A DNA stretch of 64,000 bases from the NCBI RefSeq assembly GCF_007994135.1, contig NZ_VLKF01000001.1, positions 1,240,001-1,304,000 of the forward strand, read 5' to 3'. Position numbers and translations under genes: made by a program. Below the pieces are notes generated by a model. That model was not told the DNA's origin. It saw only the letters and a list, made by a program, of their open reading frames with translations, and made no database searches. This DNA is from Modestobacter roseus. GTDB taxonomy: Bacteria; Actinomycetota; Actinomycetes; Mycobacteriales; Geodermatophilaceae. Each line of letters opens with the position of its first letter. The stretch's first letter is position 1. Positions 33,965-41,850 of this stretch are shown in pieces.

Positions 33965-34828
33965 TCAGGACAGGTTCTGCAGCGTGCGCGTGCGCCAGGC
34001 CTCGGTGGGCTCGAGGTCGTTGAAGGTGAAGACGTGGAAGCCCGCGATGGCGTTGTCCGGCTTGCCGATGTGCGGCGCCAGGCCTCGGATGATCGTGTCC
34101 GGGCTGTAGCCACCTGGCACGAAGAAGCGCCAGAACAGGTTCTGCTGCTTCTTCAGGAACTTCGCGGACTCGCCGATGCCCAGGCCGCCGGAGACCCGCA
34201 GCAGCTTCTGCCGGGTCACCGCTCCCGGGACGCCGACGTGCACCGGCAGGTCGATGCGCCGCCGCTTGAGCTCCCGGGCCCAGGCGAGGATGACCTTCGG
34301 GTCGAAGACGATCTGCGTCTTGATGTGGGTGGCCATCGACGCCTTGTCCTCGAGCGCCTGGAACAGCACGTCCGGCCCGACCTCGGGGTGCCCCTCGGGA
34401 TGGCCACCGATGCCGATCTCGGTGAACCCGTGGTCCAGCTCGTGCAGCGCGCGCAGCAGGGAGAGCGCGTCCGTGAACTGGGTGGGGGTGTCGGCACGGT
34501 CCCCGCCGACGACGAAGACGTCGGTGATGCCGGCTTCGCGGCAGCGCGCCACGACGTCGGCCAGGTGGGCCCGATCGCGTACCTGCTGGGCGGACAGGTG
34601 CGGGGCCACGGTGTAGCCGTGGCCGACGAGCGACACGGCCAGCTCGACCGTCGCGTCCTGGCCCTTGGCGGGCGAGGCGGTGACGGTGAGCGGCACCTCC
34701 CTCGGCACGTTGGCGAGGACGGACTCCTCGGTCTTCTTGAAGGGGATCACCTCGTACCCCATCGCCTGGAAGACCTGCTTCAGCGAGGCCCGGAACACGG
34801 GGTCCCGGACGGAGAGGGCGCGGCTCAT
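33965..34828 (-). CDS. metF: Methylenetetrahydrofolate reductase (short, divergent MetF)
   Basis: 287 residues from the ATG at 34828, with AAGGAG upstream. It keeps the barrel landmarks: 'YEVIPFKKTEES' (the Glu matches the catalytic Glu of the usual 'FEFFPP'), 'APHLSAQQ', 'VFVVGGDRADTP' where most have 'ALRGD', 'IGGHPEGHPE' and 'QIVFD'. The departures from housekeeping MetF resemble the type encoded beside THF-dependent demethylases, where the enzyme is thought to run in the methyl-THF oxidising direction. It is 250 bases after demethylase copy 3, a gap with a short tandem repeat and no gene. Confidence 0.85.
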   Translation of the reverse strand: MSRALSVRDPVFRASLKQVFQAMGYEVIPFKKTEESVLANVPREVPLTVTASPAKGQDATVELAVSLVGHGYTVAPHLSAQQVRDRAHLADVVARCREAGITDVFVVGGDRADTPTQFTDALSLLRALHELDHGFTEIGIGGHPEGHPEVGPDVLFQALEDKASMATHIKTQIVFDPKVILAWARELKRRRIDLPVHVGVPGAVTRQKLLRVSGGLGIGESAKFLKKQQNLFWRFFVPGGYSPDTIIRGLAPHIGKPDNAIAGFHVFTFNDLEPTEAWRTRTLQNLS

Positions 34829-34880
34829 CTGGTCGGTGCTCCTTCGAGGGATCGGTGCAGGGCGGCCGCAACGGCGCGGC

Positions 34881-34911
34881 GGTGGGCTGGGCGGTGGGCT
34901 GGGCGGTGGGC
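34881..34911. repeat. 12-bp tandem repeat, about 2.6 copies
   Basis: GGTGGGCTGGGC at 34881 and 34893, with a partial third copy at 34905, in the gap between demethylase copy 3 and metF. Copy-number slippage is likely; no function is evident. Confidence 0.6.
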
Positions 34912-35078
34912 GCGGTCGGCCCGGCGGACCGGTGATCAGGGACCCGGGCGGGACGGCGTCCTCGCCCAGCACAGCCAGGCCGTGCGCCGCTGCGGCTGGT
35001 CGGCGCGGCACGGGACGGCCGGGACCGTGGCCGTGCGGTGGACGGGGGCTCGTCCCGCCCACCGCGCGGCGGGTGAGC

Positions 35079-36467
35079 TCAGCCCAGCCCGGCGTTGGAG
35101 CGGTACTCCGCGCGGGCCTTCGCGACCAGCGGCGCGGGCTGGACCGTTGCGCGGATCTTGACCTGCACGTGGTCCTCGACCGCGGGCTTGGACGACGGCG
35201 TCGGCTCGCCCCACACGACGGTCACCTCGGTGCCCGGCTCCGCGACCGACGCGTCGACCACGGCGACGGACAGGACCGACCGCTCGTTGGCGGAGTAGCC
35301 GGTGTGCGTCGAGCGCCCGATCAGGGCGCCGCTGGAGTTCTCGACCCGGTCGTAGTGGTAGGTCGCGAAGTGCGCGATCGGCAGGTTGAAGAACTTCGCG
35401 CCCACCCCGTCGTGGAACAGCGAACCGAAGGCCTTCTCGACGTCGTCGCCGTTCCAGACGAGCGTCACCTTCCGGTTGGCCTCGGCGCGACCGCTCGCCA
35501 CCTGCTGCTCGAGCGCGGAGCGGCCGATGAAGTCGTGGTCGAACTTGGTGATCCGGCCGTAGCCGACGTCGTAGGGGGAGAAGTAGTAGTCCTCGAGCTC
35601 CTCCGAGTACAGGCTCCCGCCCAGGGACACCGTCGCATCGATCTCGTCGGCGGCGAGCCACTGGCGGAACCCGGCGGTGCTGGCGCCGGAGTAGAACGCC
35701 GGCAGCGGACGGGGCAGCCACCCGGACTCGAGGCTGTTCGTCAGGTAGGCCCGCCCGCCGACCTTGACCATGCCGTGCTTCTCGCCGGCGGCCACGAGGG
35801 CGTCGACGACGGCGTCCCGGTCCTCCCACGGGCCGACGAACTCGAAGCCGGGCTCGGCAGCCATGCCGTGCCGGAGGGCGCGCACCGTCTTCCCCGCGAT
35901 GGTGAAGCGCGCGCCGTGGAAGAACTTGACCGTGGGGGGCTCGTCGCCGAGCGCGTCCCTGATCACGTCGATCGCGCCGGGTCCCTGGACCTCGTAGCGG
36001 TAGACCTTGGGGTTGCCCGCGCGGGCGTAGGAAGGGTTGTCCCGCCAGATCTCGACGTCGTAACCGCCGGTCTCCGCGTGGTACTGCAGCCAGTTGATCG
36101 AGGGCGGGATGCCGACGGCCTGGAACTCGTCCTCCTCGTTCCGGAAGAGGATGTTGTCCCCGATCAGGTGGCCCTCCTCGGTCGCTGCGACGTACTGCTT
36201 CGCGGCGTCCACCGGGAAGTACTCGACGCTGTTGACCGCGGTGTCGCGGATCAGCTTGAGCGCGTCGGGGCCCTTGATGTTCAGGTCGGCCATGTGGTGC
36301 GACTGGTCGAACAGCACCGACGTGCGCCGCCAGGCCAGCTGCTCGTCGCGCCAGTTCGTGAACTCCGGGGTCACCGGGGTGCTGACGATCGGCGGTGACT
36401 GCGACTCCCAGAGCAGGGTGTGCGCGCTGCCGGCCTCGGTGATGGCGTCTTCCAGATTGCGGGCCAT
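35079..36467 (-). CDS. THF-dependent O-demethylase, GcvT/LigM family (copy 3)
   Basis: 462 residues from the ATG at 36467, eight bases after GGAG. It has the family core ('TPEFTNWRDEQLAWRRTSVL', 'FDQSHHMADLNIKG', 'YRYEVQGPGAIDVI', 'RALRHGMAAEPGFEFVGP') but differs from copies 1 and 2 in 'SLYSEELEDYYFSPYDVGYG', 'HTGYSANERSVLSVA' and 'VTVVWGEP', which is nearer to classical LigM/vanillate demethylase. It lies between the ligJ-side genes and metF-purU-folD, so methyl transfer and oxidation are encoded together. Likely substrates are vanillate, syringate or 3-O-methylgallate; choosing among them is inference. Confidence 0.85.
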   Translation of the reverse strand: MARNLEDAITEAGSAHTLLWESQSPPIVSTPVTPEFTNWRDEQLAWRRTSVLFDQSHHMADLNIKGPDALKLIRDTAVNSVEYFPVDAAKQYVAATEEGHLIGDNILFRNEEDEFQAVGIPPSINWLQYHAETGGYDVEIWRDNPSYARAGNPKVYRYEVQGPGAIDVIRDALGDEPPTVKFFHGARFTIAGKTVRALRHGMAAEPGFEFVGPWEDRDAVVDALVAAGEKHGMVKVGGRAYLTNSLESGWLPRPLPAFYSGASTAGFRQWLAADEIDATVSLGGSLYSEELEDYYFSPYDVGYGRITKFDHDFIGRSALEQQVASGRAEANRKVTLVWNGDDVEKAFGSLFHDGVGAKFFNLPIAHFATYHYDRVENSSGALIGRSTHTGYSANERSVLSVAVVDASVAEPGTEVTVVWGEPTPSSKPAVEDHVQVKIRATVQPAPLVAKARAEYRSNAGLG

Positions 36468-36535
36468 GATCAGGTGCTCCTTCGAACCGTGGGGGTCGTG
36501 GGTGGTGGGTCGGTGGGGCGCGGGTCGGGTGGAAC

Positions 36536-37450
36536 TCAGTGGTCGGCGGACCGGCTGAACCGGGTGTCGAGGACGCCGGCCGCGGCATCTCGCCGGTCCT
36601 GGGGCAGCAGCCCGGCCTGGACCATCACCTCGACGGTGGAGTCGAAGGCTCGCGGTGACACGCGCAGGCCCTCGGGCCACATGCCGAGCCGGCGGGTGTA
36701 GTCCAGGCCGCGGGCGGCGAGCTCCGGCTCGTCGGGGGTGGTGATCCGCTGGTAGATCGGCGAGGTCACGGCGTCGTTCGCCGGGTCGTTGACGAAGGCG
36801 TGGCCTTCGGCCAGGGACGTGATCAGCCGGGTCACGGCGTCCTGGTTCTCCTGCAGCCACGGGGCGTTGCCGATGACCGCGGCGAAGATGATCTCCGGCA
36901 GCACGTCGGGGATCTCGCCGAGCAGGCCGTAACCCTCCCGCTCGGCGAGGAAGTTCCAGGGCGCCGGCTGGGGTGCGGCGTCGATCTCGCCGTCCTGCAG
37001 CGCCTTCCACCGTGCGGTGTGCACGCCGGCGAGGACGAACTCGTAGTCGTCCGGGTACCCCAGTCCGGCCTGCCGGAGCAGCTGCTGGGCGTAGATCGCC
37101 GTCCCCTCGGTCAGCGACGAGGTGCCGATCCGCCGGCCACGCAGGGCCGCCAGATCGGGGATCCCGGGCCTGGCGACGAGCGACATGGGCAGCCGCTCGG
37201 AGTTGGACCCGATGATCCGCAGGCCGCCGCCGGCCAGGTGGTCGGCGACCGCGCCCTCCGGCGGGGTGATGGCGAGGTCGGCCGTGCCCTCGCGCACTGC
37301 CGTGGTCGCCTTGTCGACCGAGCCGAGGCGCTGGTAGTCGATCTCGAGCCCGTTGCGGGCGAAGATGCCCTGCTCCTCTGCCACGAACACGGGGAGCCAG
37401 TTGAAGCCCTGCGCCCCCCCGGCGAGACGAACGGTCGTGGGTCCGGTCAT
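36536..37450 (-). CDS. Leaderless NMT1/SsuA-like periplasmic-binding-fold protein
   Basis: 304 residues. The fold matches SsuA/THI5-type binding proteins: 'RLAGGAQGFNWLPVFVAEEQ', 'GIFARNGLEIDYQRLG', 'GTADLAITPPEG', 'RRIGTSSLTEGTAIYAQQLL'. The protein begins directly with the first strand and has no signal peptide or lipobox, and no cognate permease or ATPase is nearby. It therefore probably acts in the cytoplasm. The binding fold is also used by enzymes such as 4,5-dihydroxyphthalate decarboxylase. The start overlaps the ligJ stop (ATGA), so it is co-made with the 4-oxalomesaconate hydratase and may be a decarboxylase, isomerase or sensor in the same pathway. Confidence 0.75.
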   Translation of the reverse strand: MTGPTTVRLAGGAQGFNWLPVFVAEEQGIFARNGLEIDYQRLGSVDKATTAVREGTADLAITPPEGAVADHLAGGGLRIIGSNSERLPMSLVARPGIPDLAALRGRRIGTSSLTEGTAIYAQQLLRQAGLGYPDDYEFVLAGVHTARWKALQDGEIDAAPQPAPWNFLAEREGYGLLGEIPDVLPEIIFAAVIGNAPWLQENQDAVTRLITSLAEGHAFVNDPANDAVTSPIYQRITTPDEPELAARGLDYTRRLGMWPEGLRVSPRAFDSTVEVMVQAGLLPQDRRDAAAGVLDTRFSRSADH

Positions 37451-38499
37451 GTCTGTGCTCCTCTCCTCGCAGGAGCAACTGCGCGCTCCTGGTCCTGCAG
37501 CCGCGCGTCGAGCAGCGGGTAGACCCGACGGGCGTTGCGCTCGAAGACCTGCTGGCGGGCGTCGTCGTCGAGCCCTGCGGCGTCGATGTAGCGCTTGGTG
37601 TCGTCGAACGGGTGTCCCGTCCTGGGGTCGTCCGTCTTGACGGCGCCCAGCAGCTCCGAGCCGAACAGGACGTTCTCCGGCCCGACGACGTCCAGGAGCA
37701 GGTCGATGCCGGCCTGGTGGTAGACGCAGGTGTCGAAGAAGACGTTGTCGCGGAGCTGGTCGACACGCGAAGGCGTGCCGAGCATGATCGCCAGTCCGCG
37801 GTACCGGCCCCAGTGGTAGGGGGCCGCGCCACCGCCGTGCGGGATGATCAGGCGGAGCCCGGGGTGCCGGTCGAACAGGTCGCCGTCCAGCAGCTGCATG
37901 AACGCGATCGTGTCGCCGGCGAGGTAGTGCGCTCCGGTCGTGTGCACCCCCGGCCGGGTGGACCCGGACACGTGGATCATCGCCGGGACCCGGGCCCGCT
38001 CGAGGGCGCTCCACAGGGGATCCCACCAGCGGTCGGTCAGCGGGGGCGCCGTCCAGGCCCCCCCGGACGGGTCGGGGTTGACGTTGCAGCCGACGAAGCC
38101 GGCGTCCACGCAACGCTCCAGCTCGGCCACTGCGGGCCCGAGGTCGCCGTCCACGGTCTGCGGCAGCTGGCAGACCCCGGCGAAGTTCCGCGGGAACATG
38201 TCCACGATCCGGCCGATCGTGTCGTTGGACAGGCGGGCCCACGCGTCGGCGACGTCCTGTCCCGGCACGTGGTGACCCATGGCGGAAGCGCGTGGTGAGA
38301 GCAGTGTGACGTCGGTGCCGCGCTCCTGCTGCAGCCGCAGCTGGTTGGTCTCGACGGCCGTGTGGAGGTCGGCGTCCGGGATGCCCGCGACGGGCGCAGG
38401 GGCGTCGCCGCGACCTTCGGCGAAGGCGACCTGGGCCGCGCGGTGGGCGCGGAACCCGGCGGGCTCGCTCGTGAAGTGACCGTGGCAGTCGATGATCAC
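37447..38499 (-). CDS. ligJ: 4-Oxalomesaconate hydratase (amidohydrolase family)
   Basis: 350 residues from the GTG at 38499, seven bases after GAGGAGG. It matches Sphingobium LigJ in several long segments: start 'IIDCHGHFTSEP', 'LLSPRASAMGHHV', 'FAGVCQLPQ', 'GCNVNPDPSGG', 'MIHVSGSTRPGVHTTGAHYL', 'IIPHGGGAAPYHWGRYRG' and 'NVFFDTCVYHQAGIDLL'. The enzyme hydrates 4-oxalomesaconate to 4-carboxy-4-hydroxy-2-oxoadipate in protocatechuate or gallate 4,5-cleavage. The next pathway enzyme, the LigK-type aldolase, is encoded at 44552. First gene of the long minus-strand run into the demethylase and folate genes. Confidence 0.9.
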   Translation of the reverse strand: MIIDCHGHFTSEPAGFRAHRAAQVAFAEGRGDAPAPVAGIPDADLHTAVETNQLRLQQERGTDVTLLSPRASAMGHHVPGQDVADAWARLSNDTIGRIVDMFPRNFAGVCQLPQTVDGDLGPAVAELERCVDAGFVGCNVNPDPSGGAWTAPPLTDRWWDPLWSALERARVPAMIHVSGSTRPGVHTTGAHYLAGDTIAFMQLLDGDLFDRHPGLRLIIPHGGGAAPYHWGRYRGLAIMLGTPSRVDQLRDNVFFDTCVYHQAGIDLLLDVVGPENVLFGSELLGAVKTDDPRTGHPFDDTKRYIDAAGLDDDARQQVFERNARRVYPLLDARLQDQERAVAPARRGAQT

Positions 38500-38821
38500 C
38501 GGCGACCTCCTCGTCGAACGGGCGTACTCCGGCGTGCCCGAGCTCGGGAGGGCAACGTCGCCGCGACCACCCCGCACCGGGCTGGCACGGCCAGACTGGC
38601 AGCGCGCCAACACCGAGAAAAGCGGATAAAACCGCACCATGTGATCGACTCCACCGAATTGCCGTTAATCGGATTAATCGACGTCACACCTCGACCTTCT
38701 CCGCTTTGCACGTGGATGTGAGCCCGGCAGACTCGGTCGGCACAGGTGCCGAACGGTGCGTACCGGCCGTGCGCAGCCGGGACGCCCGGGGGGGCGCCGC
38801 CAGGGAGACGAGGAGGTCCCC
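38500..38821. promoter_or_regulatory. Divergent promoter region of ligJ and the VAO-type oxidase, with 13-bp palindrome
   Basis: This 322-base gap is more AT-rich than its surroundings between 38610 and 38720. TTAATC-G-GATTAA (38665-38677) is a perfect 6-1-6 palindrome about midway, a good candidate operator for both directions. GCGG-ATAAAA-CCGC lies near 38623. No regulator gene adjoins, so the binding protein is unknown. Confidence 0.5.
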
Positions 38822-40456
38822 GTGACCGATGACGGTCCGTCCACACCCATCGGCCGAGCTCCGGACCAGCCGGACGACGCACGCATCCCCACCATCCCGG
38901 AACTGGTCGCCCGCGAACTCGCGGAGATCGTCGGGGAGGAGTGGGTCCGCGTCGAGCGCGCGAGCGTGGACGAGTTCAAGGACCCGTTCTGGATCCCCGG
39001 TGACGAGACCTACGCGGCCTCAGCCGTCGTGCAACCCGGAACCGTCGAGGAGGTGCAGGAGGTCCTGCGCCTGGCGAACCGCCACGGGGTACCCGTCTCG
39101 CCGCACAGCCAGGGCCGGAACCTCGGTCACGGCGGCGCGTCCCCGCGCAAGCGAGGTGCCATCCAGCTCGGTTTCCAGCGGATGAACCGGGTCCTGGAGA
39201 TCGACGAGGAGCTCGCTCTCGCGGTGGTCGAGCCGGGCGTCACCTGGCAGGACCTCTACGACGAGGTCTCCCAGCGGGGGCTGGACCTGCTGACCCCGGT
39301 GCCGGACCTCGGGTGGGGGTCGGTCGTCGGCAACACGATGGACTCCGGGCACACCTACCAGGACTACGGGGCGGACTACCGGCTGGCGGCCGGGTTCGAG
39401 GTGGTGCTGCCCGACGGTGAGCTGCTCCGCACCGGGCAGGGCGCCATCCCGGGCGGCAAGGCGGGCCACACGTACCGCCGCAGCCTCGGGCCCTCGCTCG
39501 ACGAGCTGTTCATCCAGTCCAACCTCGGCATCGTGGTGCGGATGGGCGTGTGGCTCAAGCGCCGTCCCGAGGCCTACGCGCCGCTGGTCCTCGTCGTCGG
39601 GGAGGACGAGGACCTCGAGGCGGCGGTCGACACGATCCGGGAGCTGCGGCTCGCCGGTCACCTCGAGGGCGTGCCGGCGCTCTACTCCACGCTCCGCGCC
39701 GCGCACATGGTGCTGGACGCCCCCGTCCCCCCTCGGGCGTTGCCCTACTCCGTCGAGGAGCTGCGCCAGCTCGGGACCGAGAAGGACGTCGGCGCCTGGG
39801 CACTGCGCGCGGCGGTCTGGGGTGACCGGGAGATCGTGGAGATCAAGCTGCGGCGGGTCCTCGAGGCCTGGGAGCGGATCCCCAGCGGTCGGGTCCACCC
39901 CGTGCGGGTGTACGCGCGCACCGAGTACGAGGAGTTCACCCGCTCCGCGGAGAAGATCACCATCGGCATCCCGACCCTGAAGGCGATCGAGTCGACCCCC
40001 GACCACGTGGCGCACCTGGACGTCTCGCCGGTCGTGCCGATGCGGGGCAGCGCCATCCGCGAGGTGGTCGAGGAGCTGCGCGGGCACTATGCCGGCGCGG
40101 GTCTCAGCTTCGGGGTCGGGATCATGGTGGTGGGGGAGCGGTCGGCCGTGGCCATCGCCGGGATCCGCTACGACCGCACCGACGAGGTGAGCGCGAGGAC
40201 GGCGGTCGAGACCGGCCGGCGGATGGTCGCGGCTCTGGGTGAGCTCGGCTACGGGGACTGCCGCCCGCACCTGGAGTTCATGGACCTCGCCCAGTCCGCG
40301 TACTCCTTCAACGGGCACGCCTACCGCCGCTTCGTCGAGCGGCTGAAGGACGCGGTGGACCCGAACGGGGTCCTTGCGCCCGGACGGCACGGGATCTGGC
40401 CGGCGCGGGACCGCGCGGACGGAGCGGTCGACCCCGCGGCCGCCGGGAACGACTAG
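38822..40456 (+). CDS. FAD-linked phenol oxidase/dehydrogenase of the VAO / 4-cresol dehydrogenase group
   Basis: 544 residues from the GTG at 38822 after a strong GAGGAGG. PCMH-type FAD-binding domain: 'VSPHSQGRNLGHGGASPRK', 'VVEPGVTWQDLYDEVS', 'VGNTMDSGHTYQDYGADY'. The C-terminal 'APGRHGIWP' is diagnostic for vanillyl-alcohol oxidase, eugenol oxidase and 4-cresol dehydrogenase. These oxidise the para side chain of 4-alkylphenols to alcohols or aldehydes. In this setting it would turn vanillyl alcohol, eugenol-like or 4-alkylguaiacol side chains into vanillin-type products, upstream of O-demethylation. The last codons and stop lie within a duplicated 57-bp unit. Confidence 0.85.
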   Translation: MTDDGPSTPIGRAPDQPDDARIPTIPELVARELAEIVGEEWVRVERASVDEFKDPFWIPGDETYAASAVVQPGTVEEVQEVLRLANRHGVPVSPHSQGRNLGHGGASPRKRGAIQLGFQRMNRVLEIDEELALAVVEPGVTWQDLYDEVSQRGLDLLTPVPDLGWGSVVGNTMDSGHTYQDYGADYRLAAGFEVVLPDGELLRTGQGAIPGGKAGHTYRRSLGPSLDELFIQSNLGIVVRMGVWLKRRPEAYAPLVLVVGEDEDLEAAVDTIRELRLAGHLEGVPALYSTLRAAHMVLDAPVPPRALPYSVEELRQLGTEKDVGAWALRAAVWGDREIVEIKLRRVLEAWERIPSGRVHPVRVYARTEYEEFTRSAEKITIGIPTLKAIESTPDHVAHLDVSPVVPMRGSAIREVVEELRGHYAGAGLSFGVGIMVVGERSAVAIAGIRYDRTDEVSARTAVETGRRMVAALGELGYGDCRPHLEFMDLAQSAYSFNGHAYRRFVERLKDAVDPNGVLAPGRHGIWPARDRADGAVDPAAAGND

Positions 40457-40551
40457 CGGCGGACCCGGCGGTGGCCTCCTCGCCTGGACGGGCAGGCCGC
40501 CGGGAACGACTAGCGGCGGACCCGGCGGTGGCCTCCGCGCCTGGACGGGCA
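40438..40551 (+). repeat. 57-bp tandem duplication spanning a stop codon
   Basis: Unit 1 (40438-40494) and unit 2 (40495-40551) differ at one base. Unit 1 contains the last codons and TAG stop of the VAO-type oxidase, so a second copy of the gene end follows in place. The near identity implies a recent event or concerted correction. Confidence 0.85.
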
Positions 40552-40552
40552 G

Positions 40553-40720
40553 GCCGACGCCGACGCCGACGTCCTCGTCGTCGGCACCGGCCCGTGGACG
40601 CGACCACCGCCGCGGCTCCGGCGACGCGCGGTGTCCGGGTCGTCGCGCACCGGTCCGGCTCGGTCGTGTGCGGGGCTCTGCGCCACCGCGCCCAACGGGC
40701 GAGCGGAGCATCGTCGTGAG
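40553..40720 (+). pseudogene. N-terminal fragment of a FAD hydroxylase, frameshifted
   Basis: 'DADVLVVGTGP' in one frame, then after a missing pair of bases 'DATTAAAPATRGVRVVAHR' in another. Together they match residues 12-45 of the hydroxylase at 16823 ('GDVLVVGTGPMGATTALALA', 'TYGVRVLVVDRR'), with nucleotide similarity as well. Nothing beyond the first 60 or so codons is recognisable. The rest of 40721-40954 is leader sequence of the TetR gene with no gene seen. Confidence 0.7.
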
Positions 40721-40954
40721 CTCCCCGCCCGCGGTGCCGTCGACCCCCGGGGGGGCCTGCGGGACGCCGCGGCCCCGGCCGCCGAGCCGTCACCGTGGGC
40801 AGGGCATCGGCGGGGCGTCGAGGCACGTCCACCGGCCCGGTGGTCGGTTGGAGGAGACAACAGGGACGGGACGCCGCCCGAACTCCTTCCGGATATCGTG
40901 CACTCGCTGACGGCGCCCAGATCGGTGGTCGGTTGGGCTGAACGTGAGGATGAG

Positions 40955-41557
40955 ATGGCACGGTTGACACGCGAGCAGAGCCAGGCCCTCACGCGTGAAC
41001 GCATCTTGAAGGCTGCTGGCGACGTGGTGGCGCGAGATGGTTACGACGGGGCCTCGGTGGACCGCATCGCTGAGGCGGCCGGGTACTCCAAGGGAGCCTT
41101 CTACTCGAACTTCTCGTCGAAGGAGGACGCGCTCAACCAGTTGCTCGAGAGCCACGCCGGTCGGGACGTCACGGACCTCAGCTCGATGCTCGACGGGCTC
41201 GACGACGTCGAGGCGATCCTCGACGCGGTGGCGCGGTGGAGCGATGCCCGGGCCGCAGAGCTCAAGTGGGGTCTGATCGCCATCGAGTTCCTGCGGCGGG
41301 CTCGCCGTGATGGTTCGCTGACCGATCGCGAGCGTCAGCCGTTCATCGCCCAGTGGCGCGACATGGGGGACCTGCTCCTGGAGAAGCTCTTCCCCGGGGC
41401 CGCGCCGCCCATCGATCCGGTCGACCTCGGCGGCATCGTCCTGGACCTCACGTACGGGGGCATCTCGGTCTTCCTCGAGGCGAACACCGCCGGGCAGATG
41501 GTCCGCCAGATACTGAGCGCCTTCGTGGCAGCTCACACCGAGGAGCCGGCGGTCTGA
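40955..41557 (+). CDS. TetR-family transcriptional regulator
   Basis: 200 residues from the ATG at 40955. N-terminal helix-turn-helix 'GYDGASVDRIAEAAGYSKGA' and 'FYSNFSSKEDAL' are textbook TetR. The C-terminal domain is all-helical. A perfect palindrome of matching type (41758-41775) overlaps the promoter between this gene and the dehydrogenase at 42113, so it most likely represses that gene until an inducer binds. Its own control is not obvious from the upstream sequence. Confidence 0.88.
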   Translation: MARLTREQSQALTRERILKAAGDVVARDGYDGASVDRIAEAAGYSKGAFYSNFSSKEDALNQLLESHAGRDVTDLSSMLDGLDDVEAILDAVARWSDARAAELKWGLIAIEFLRRARRDGSLTDRERQPFIAQWRDMGDLLLEKLFPGAAPPIDPVDLGGIVLDLTYGGISVFLEANTAGQMVRQILSAFVAAHTEEPAV

Positions 41558-41738
41558 TCCCGGCTCTGGTCGGTGGGGCCTCGGTGGGCTCGCCGACGGG
41601 GACGAGCGCGGTCGAGTCGCACGCGCTCCCGCCGCACCTCGCTCGACTGATCACCTCGGCTGGGCCGGGGTGCGCCGGTCCGGTCACGCTGGACCAGGCG
41701 AGACAGCTCGCGGGATCTCTCGTCGCTGGATGAGGCCC

Positions 41739-41775
41739 TTGACACACCCGGACGGACAGATACCCTTAGGTATCT
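41739..41775 (+). promoter_or_regulatory. Promoter with overlapping TetR-type operator
   Basis: -35 TTGACA (41739-41744) and -10 TACCCT (41761-41766) with 16-bp spacing. AGATACC-CTTA-GGTATCT, a perfect 7-bp-arm palindrome (41758-41775), covers the -10, and a further GTATCT half-site follows near 41789. A bound TetR protein would shut the promoter. It gives a leader of about 340 bases before the dehydrogenase. Confidence 0.7.
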
Positions 41776-41850
41776 GAGACCTACCGAGTATCTGAAGCCG
41801 GTCTCACGCCCTGGTGACACAGGGACCCTGACCGGCCGGGACGGTCGGAC

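Noticed and set aside
34881-34911. 12-bp tandem repeat as a CRISPR-like or regulatory array
   Set aside because: Fewer than three units, no spacers, and simple G-rich sequence; recorded only as a repeat.
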